Positions 6,779 through 10,331 of a stretch of DNA of 10,331 nt are shown here, piece by piece. Positions within the stretch are counted from its first letter, which is position 1. Each line of letters starts with the position of its first letter. The notes beneath the pieces were generated by a model. The model was not told where the DNA came from. It searched no databases and saw nothing but the letters and a program-made list of their open reading frames with translations. Source of the stretch: Pseudomonadota bacterium (GTDB lineage Bacteria > Pseudomonadota > Alphaproteobacteria > Caulobacterales > Caulobacteraceae); assembly GCA_023409795.1 (NCBI GenBank), contig JAEYQX010000013.1, positions 1 through 10,331 on the forward strand, in the 5' to 3' direction. The position numbers were made by a program, and so were the translations under genes.

Positions 6779-7164
6779 GTCAGGGGGCCAAACACGGCTT
6801 CCAGCTTGTCTTTCAGCTGGGCCGTCGTGAAGGGCTTCACGACGTAGTTGTTCACGCCATACTGGACCGCGCGCTGGACCAGCTCGCGGTCAGCGCGGCC
6901 GGTCAGCATGATGAAGGCCGTCTTGGACGTCGGCGGGTGGGCGCGGATGCCGCGCAGCAGGCCCAGGCCGTCCAGGTTCGGCATGTTGAAGTCCGAGATG
7001 ATCAGGTGGACCGGCGTGCTGATGGCAGCCCGCAGGCCCGCCTCGCCATCAGCGGCTTCGATGATCTCGCGGATCCCGATCTGCTGGAGGCTGGTGCGGA
7101 TCAGCGATCGCATGGTCATTTGGTCGTCGACGACCAGAACACGGATGGCAGAAGCGGCAGGCAT
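6775..7164 (-). CDS. cheY: Chemotaxis response regulator CheY (CheYII position)
   Basis: 129-aa single-domain receiver, expected to be phosphorylated by CheA and to bind the flagellar switch or act as a phosphate sink. All key residues are present: D13-D14, acceptor D58 (ISDFNMPNLDG), T88 (LTGRAD), Y107 and K110 (VVKPF). The chosen start is the ATG at 7164, which gives the normal CheY length and lies 14 nt after the cheB stop, with AAGGA about 10 nt ahead. A longer frame starting inside cheB adds 18 residues with no receiver homology. It sits between cheB and cheD as cheYII does in Caulobacter. Which of the cluster's receivers drives motor switching cannot be decided from sequence. Confidence 0.95.
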   Translation of the reverse strand: MPAASAIRVLVVDDQMTMRSLIRTSLQQIGIREIIEAADGEAGLRAAISTPVHLIISDFNMPNLDGLGLLRGIRAHPPTSKTAFIMLTGRADRELVQRAVQYGVNNYVVKPFTTAQLKDKLEAVFGPLT

Positions 7165-7178
7165 TGGGGGAGGTATCC

Positions 7179-8219
7179 TTACGCAACAGGTTTTGGAACC
7201 GGCGCGCCGGCAGCGCACAGGTCAAGAATGGCAGGGGCAAGTCGGGACAGGGGCAACTGCCGCTCGACCGCTCCGATTTCAAAGGCCGCTCGCGGCATCC
7301 CATAGACGACGCACGAGGCCTCGTCCTGCCCCAGGGTCCGGGCACCGGCCTGGCGCATGGCCAGCAGGCCCTGGGCCCCGTCGCGCCCCATGCCGGTCAG
7401 GATGACTCCGGTCATCGGGCGCATCTGGCGGGCGACCGAGTGGAACAGGACATCCACCGAGGGACGGTGGCCATTGACCAGGTCAGAGGCGGTCAGGCGG
7501 CAGCGGCCGTTGTGGACCTCCAGGTGATGCGAACCACCCGGGGCGATATAGATGTGGCCAGGGGCCAGGGGCGCGCCGTCGGTCGCCTCGGCCACCGTGG
7601 CCGCCGAGGCCCGGTCCAGGCGCGCGGCAAAGCTGGCGGTGAAGCTGGCCGGCATGTGCTGGGTCACGACCGTCGCCGGGCAGGTGGCCGGGAACTGGCT
7701 GAGGATGGTCAGCAGGGCCTCGACCCCACCGGTCGAGGAGCCGATGGCCAGGATATGCTGGTTGTCCGCGCGATAGCCGGTGGCCACCTGGCCCGCCGCG
7801 CGGGCCTCCAGCGGCCGGACCCGCGAACGGGCCGCGATCTTCACCTTTTCGGCCAGGTCGCCAAAGGCTTCCTGGGCTGGCACGCCCGGAGCCGGCTTGG
7901 CGACGGCGTCCACCGCGCCGATTTCCAGCGCCGCCAGGGTCACGTCCGTGCCCGCCTGGGTCAGGGTCGAGACCATGACCACCGGCATGGGCCGCAGCCG
8001 CATGATCTTTTCCAGGAACTCCAGCCCGTTCATGTTGGGCATCTCGACGTCCAGGGTGATGACGTCGGGGTTCAGCTCCTTGATCTTGGCCCGCGCCTCC
8101 AGCGGGTCGGCCGCCGTGCCGACCACATTGATCTGGGGATCGCGACGCAGGACCGCGCTGATCAGGCTGCGCATGGTGGCGCTGTCGTCGACGATCAGGA
8201 CACTGATGCGATCGGTCAT
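7179..8219 (-). CDS. cheB: Protein-glutamate methylesterase CheB
   Basis: 346-aa adaptation enzyme that removes methyl groups from chemoreceptor glutamates when phosphorylated by CheA. Receiver domain 1-120: D11-D12, acceptor D57 (ITLDVEMPNMNG) and K109 (AKP). A charged linker, about 120-152, joins the methylesterase domain, about 153-338. Its catalytic triad is visible: S162 in IGSSTGG, H188 in VTQHMP and D280 in GMGRDG. Length is normal and nothing is missing. The ATG overlaps the cheR stop by 4 nt (ATGA), consistent with balanced coupled production of the methyltransferase and methylesterase. A 14-nt gap separates it from cheY. Confidence 0.97.
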   Translation of the reverse strand: MTDRISVLIVDDSATMRSLISAVLRRDPQINVVGTAADPLEARAKIKELNPDVITLDVEMPNMNGLEFLEKIMRLRPMPVVMVSTLTQAGTDVTLAALEIGAVDAVAKPAPGVPAQEAFGDLAEKVKIAARSRVRPLEARAAGQVATGYRADNQHILAIGSSTGGVEALLTILSQFPATCPATVVTQHMPASFTASFAARLDRASAATVAEATDGAPLAPGHIYIAPGGSHHLEVHNGRCRLTASDLVNGHRPSVDVLFHSVARQMRPMTGVILTGMGRDGAQGLLAMRQAGARTLGQDEASCVVYGMPRAAFEIGAVERQLPLSRLAPAILDLCAAGAPVPKPVA

Positions 8220-9082
8220 CGCGTGCCCCCCAGGCAGTAGGCGGTCAGGCCACAGGTCTGCAGCTGGTTCGCCGCCGCGCCGCTGACGCGCTCGGAGTGG
8301 CCGATATAGAGCATGGCCCCGGGGGTCATGATCGGCACAAAGCGGTTCCAGATCATCTCCTGGGTGGCGTCATCGAAGTAGATGACCACGTTGCGGCAGA
8401 AGATGACGTCGAACTTGCCGCGCATCGGCCAGTCACCGATCAGGTTCAGCTCGCGGAAGCTGACCAGGCGGCGCAGGGTCTCGTCGGCGCTGAAGTAGCC
8501 GGGCTGGTCCGCGACCGGCACGAAGTGCTTGCGGCCGGATGCCGGGACCGGTGACAGCAGCTCCTCGGAATAGATGCCGGCATGGCCCTCGGCCACCATG
8601 TTGGGGTCAATGTCGGTGGCCAGGATGCGCACGTCCAGGTCCGCCGCCTCGGGCAGGACATCCAGGACCGTCAGGGCCATCGAATAGGGCTCCTGGCCAT
8701 TGGAGCAGGCCGCCGACCACAGGCGCACCCGGCCCCCGGCACGGGCGCGCGCGGCCAGTTCCGGCATGACCTGGGAGCGCAGGTGGTCGAAGTGGTGCGG
8801 CTCGCGATAGAAGCGGGTCACATTGGTCGTCAGCGCGGCCGTCATGGCCTGGCGCTCATCCACGCCCCTGGCGTCCTCGATCAGGGCGCAATAGTCACGG
8901 AAGCTGCGCAGTCCCAGCGCGCGCAGGCGCTTGGCCAGCCGCGAATAGACCAGGGCGGCCTTGCTCTCGGTCAGGGCAATGCCGGCGTGGGCGTGCAGGG
9001 TCTGGGCAATGTGGCGGAAGTCCTCGGCCGTGAAGATGAACTCTCCATCGACCAGGGGCTCCCGCCCCGAGGCGGTCGTCAT
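8216..9082 (-). CDS. cheR: Chemoreceptor methyltransferase CheR
   Basis: 288-aa SAM-dependent enzyme that methylates glutamates on chemoreceptors, opposing CheB. The N-terminal all-helical CheR domain covers about 15-75. Then come TTNVTRFYRE (85-94), typical of CheR, the SAM-binding WSAACSNGQEPYS (122-134), ATDID (155-159) and DVIFCRNVVIYF (225-236). No C-terminal tetratricopeptide extension is present. The ATG overlaps the cheW stop by 4 nt, with GAGG about 10 nt ahead. The rest of the protein is of usual length and intact. Confidence 0.97.
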   Translation of the reverse strand: MTTASGREPLVDGEFIFTAEDFRHIAQTLHAHAGIALTESKAALVYSRLAKRLRALGLRSFRDYCALIEDARGVDERQAMTAALTTNVTRFYREPHHFDHLRSQVMPELAARARAGGRVRLWSAACSNGQEPYSMALTVLDVLPEAADLDVRILATDIDPNMVAEGHAGIYSEELLSPVPASGRKHFVPVADQPGYFSADETLRRLVSFRELNLIGDWPMRGKFDVIFCRNVVIYFDDATQEMIWNRFVPIMTPGAMLYIGHSERVSGAAANQLQTCGLTAYCLGGTR

Positions 9083-9552
9083 GCGGCTTCGGCCTCGATC
9101 TCGGCAGGCAGGACGTGCTGGATGTCGATCAGGCTGATCATGCGGCCACCCTCGACGGCAAAGATGCCCTTGACGAAGGTCTTCACGTGCTCGCTGGCCA
9201 CGTCCGGCGTCGGCTGGATGGCGGCGTCGGTCAGCTGGACGATGTCGGACACGGCATCGACCAGCAGGCCCACCATGCGGTTGCCGATATGGGCCACCAT
9301 GATGACGTGGCGGGCGGTCGGCTCGGCGGTCTTCAGGCCAAAGCGGTCGCCCAGGTCGATGATCGGCAGGACGGTGCCGCGCAGGTTGATCACACCCTTC
9401 ATGTAGGAGGGCGAGCGCGGCAGCGGGGTGGCCGGGGTCCAGCCACGGATCTCGCGGACATTCATGATGTCGACGCAGAATTCCTGCTCGCCGATGCGGA
9501 AGGCGATCAGCTCGCGCTCGGTGCCGGCGACGTTGGGGGTAGGTTCAGTCAT
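9079..9552 (-). CDS. cheW: Chemotaxis coupling protein CheW
   Basis: 157-aa adaptor that links chemoreceptors to the CheA kinase in the receptor array. A single CheW domain covers about residues 11-150. FRIGEQEFCVDIMNVREI (18-35) and the signature INLRGTVLPIIDL (55-67) are typical, as is VGLLVDAVSDIV (94-105). The ATG at 9552 lies 5 nt after the cheA stop and overlaps the cheA end only in its weak ribosome site. The sequence is ordinary for the family and complete. Confidence 0.97.
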   Translation of the reverse strand: MTEPTPNVAGTERELIAFRIGEQEFCVDIMNVREIRGWTPATPLPRSPSYMKGVINLRGTVLPIIDLGDRFGLKTAEPTARHVIMVAHIGNRMVGLLVDAVSDIVQLTDAAIQPTPDVASEHVKTFVKGIFAVEGGRMISLIDIQHVLPAEIEAEAA

Positions 9553-9557
9553 GGGGA

Positions 9558-10331
9558 TCAGCTCGCCATTTTCATTTCAGGGCGGGAGGGCTTGCGACGC
9601 CCGGCCGTGACCAGGGAATCGATATCGAGAATAAGGGCCACGCTGCCGTCACCCAGGATGGTGGCGGCCGAAACGCCGTCGACATGACGGTAGTTGGTCT
9701 CAAGCGACTTGATCACGACCTGGCGCTGGCCGTTGATCGTGTCCACCGCCAGGGCGGCGCGGTTGCCGCTTTCGGTCTCGACGATCATGACCACGCCATT
9801 GGTCAGGGAGGTGGGCTCGTCGCGGAAGCCCATGACGCGGGCGACGTCCACCAGGGGCACGAACTCTTCGCGGAAACGGATGACCGCGTCATGGCCGCCG
9901 ACGTGATGGATGTCCGCCTCGCGCGGGGTCAGGCTCTCGACGATCGCCGACAGCGGCGAGACCAGGGTCTGGCCCGCAGCCCCGACCACCATGCCGTCCA
10001 GGACCGCCAGGGTCAGCGGCAGGCTGAGGGTAAAGGTCGAGCCCTTGCCCGGCACCGAACTGATGGAGATGCGGCCACCCAGGGCCTGGATTGAGCGGCG
10101 GACCACGTCCATGCCCACGCCACGGCCCGAGATGTCCGACACCTCGGACGCCGTCGAGAAGCCGGGCAGGAAGATCAGGTTGTCGACCTCCTCGTCGCTC
10201 AGCACCTGATCGGGCGTGACAAGGCCGCGCTGCTCGGCAATGCCGCGCACCTTGGGCCGGTTGATGCCCTTGCCGTCGTCGGCGATCTCGATGACGATCC
10301 GGCCCGAGCGGTGAAGGGCGGCCATGCGCAC
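9558..10331 (-). CDS. cheA: Chemotaxis histidine kinase CheA, C-terminal part (5' end outside window)
   Basis: Only the last 257 codons are present; the frame is open to the right edge, so the GTG at 10331 is not a real start. CheA autophosphorylates on its N-terminal Hpt domain (outside) and passes phosphate to CheY and CheB. Visible are the end of the P4 ATPase domain, with the G1 box ADDGKGI (17-23), F box FLPGFSTA (54-61) and G2 box GRGVGMDVV (69-77), and then the P5 CheW-like regulatory domain, about 110-245. The chain ends in a short basic tail. CheW follows after 5 nt. The P1, P2 and P3 domains cannot be judged. Confidence 0.96.
   Translation of the reverse strand: MRMAALHRSGRIVIEIADDGKGINRPKVRGIAEQRGLVTPDQVLSDEEVDNLIFLPGFSTASEVSDISGRGVGMDVVRRSIQALGGRISISSVPGKGSTFTLSLPLTLAVLDGMVVGAAGQTLVSPLSAIVESLTPREADIHHVGGHDAVIRFREEFVPLVDVARVMGFRDEPTSLTNGVVMIVETESGNRAALAVDTINGQRQVVIKSLETNYRHVDGVSAATILGDGSVALILDIDSLVTAGRRKPSRPEMKMAS

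Noticed and set aside
7165..7218. Upstream extension of CheY by 18 residues into cheB.
   Set aside because: The extra residues are Arg/Cys/Pro-rich, unlike any CheY N-terminus, and the ATG at 7164 gives the standard length with AAGGA ahead of it.
7164..8240. 358-codon plus-strand frame opposite cheB.
   Set aside because: cheB on the minus strand has all receiver and methylesterase residues; the plus frame is His/Gly/Arg-rich shadow sequence.
9558..10331. Short stand-alone ATPase/CheW-like protein starting at the right edge.
   Set aside because: The GTG and nearby ATG fall inside the P4 domain just before the G1 box, so the reading frame is simply the cut end of cheA.

Overview
The window is GC-rich DNA that looks like a Caulobacteraceae genome (Caulobacter or Brevundimonas type). 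The placement rests mainly on the chemotaxis gene order cheA-cheW-cheR-cheB-cheY-cheD-cheU-receiver-cheE. As I recall it, this is the order of the major Caulobacter crescentus chemotaxis cluster, and cheU and cheE are names used for that lineage. No database search was possible, so genus and species are not claimed.

Left half (1-4831, plus strand): a carbohydrate-uptake cassette of three closely packed genes. An MFS sugar transporter, cut by the left edge, overlaps by 4 nt a predicted secreted alpha/beta-hydrolase esterase with a twin-arginine-like leader. Ten nt later comes a secreted GH15 glucoamylase (glucan 1,4-alpha-glucosidase). A strong intrinsic terminator at 4798-4831 ends the unit. 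The inferred job is release of glucose from starch-type oligosaccharides in the periplasm and uptake of the product. The esterase may remove acyl groups or act on an unrelated ester.

Right half (4838-10331, minus strand): the downstream part of a chemotaxis operon that converges on the glucoamylase gene. In transcription order it holds cheA (only the C-terminal ATPase and regulatory domains, cut by the right edge), cheW, cheR, cheB, cheY, cheD, cheU, a receiver protein with an arginine-rich tail, and cheE. Neighbours overlap by 1 or 4 nt or are separated by at most 14 nt, which indicates one polycistronic mRNA. Its promoter lies outside the window. CheA and CheW form the kinase-coupling core, CheR, CheB and CheD modify receptors, and CheY carries the signal. 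CheU, the tailed receiver and CheE are the poorly understood lineage-specific end of the operon.

The most interesting points are at that end. CheU carries a CheZ-like DxxxQ motif at the gene position where rhizobia keep cheT. The tailed receiver has an arginine-rich stretch like that of c-di-GMP-responsive CheY-like proteins, followed by a terminal peptide resembling the CheY-docking peptides of FliM and CheZ. CheD and CheU end in the same short AGxLxLF peptide. CheE holds a threefold hexapeptide repeat. No RNA genes, mobile elements, CRISPR arrays or attachment sites were seen, and no gene-free stretch exceeds 60 nt.
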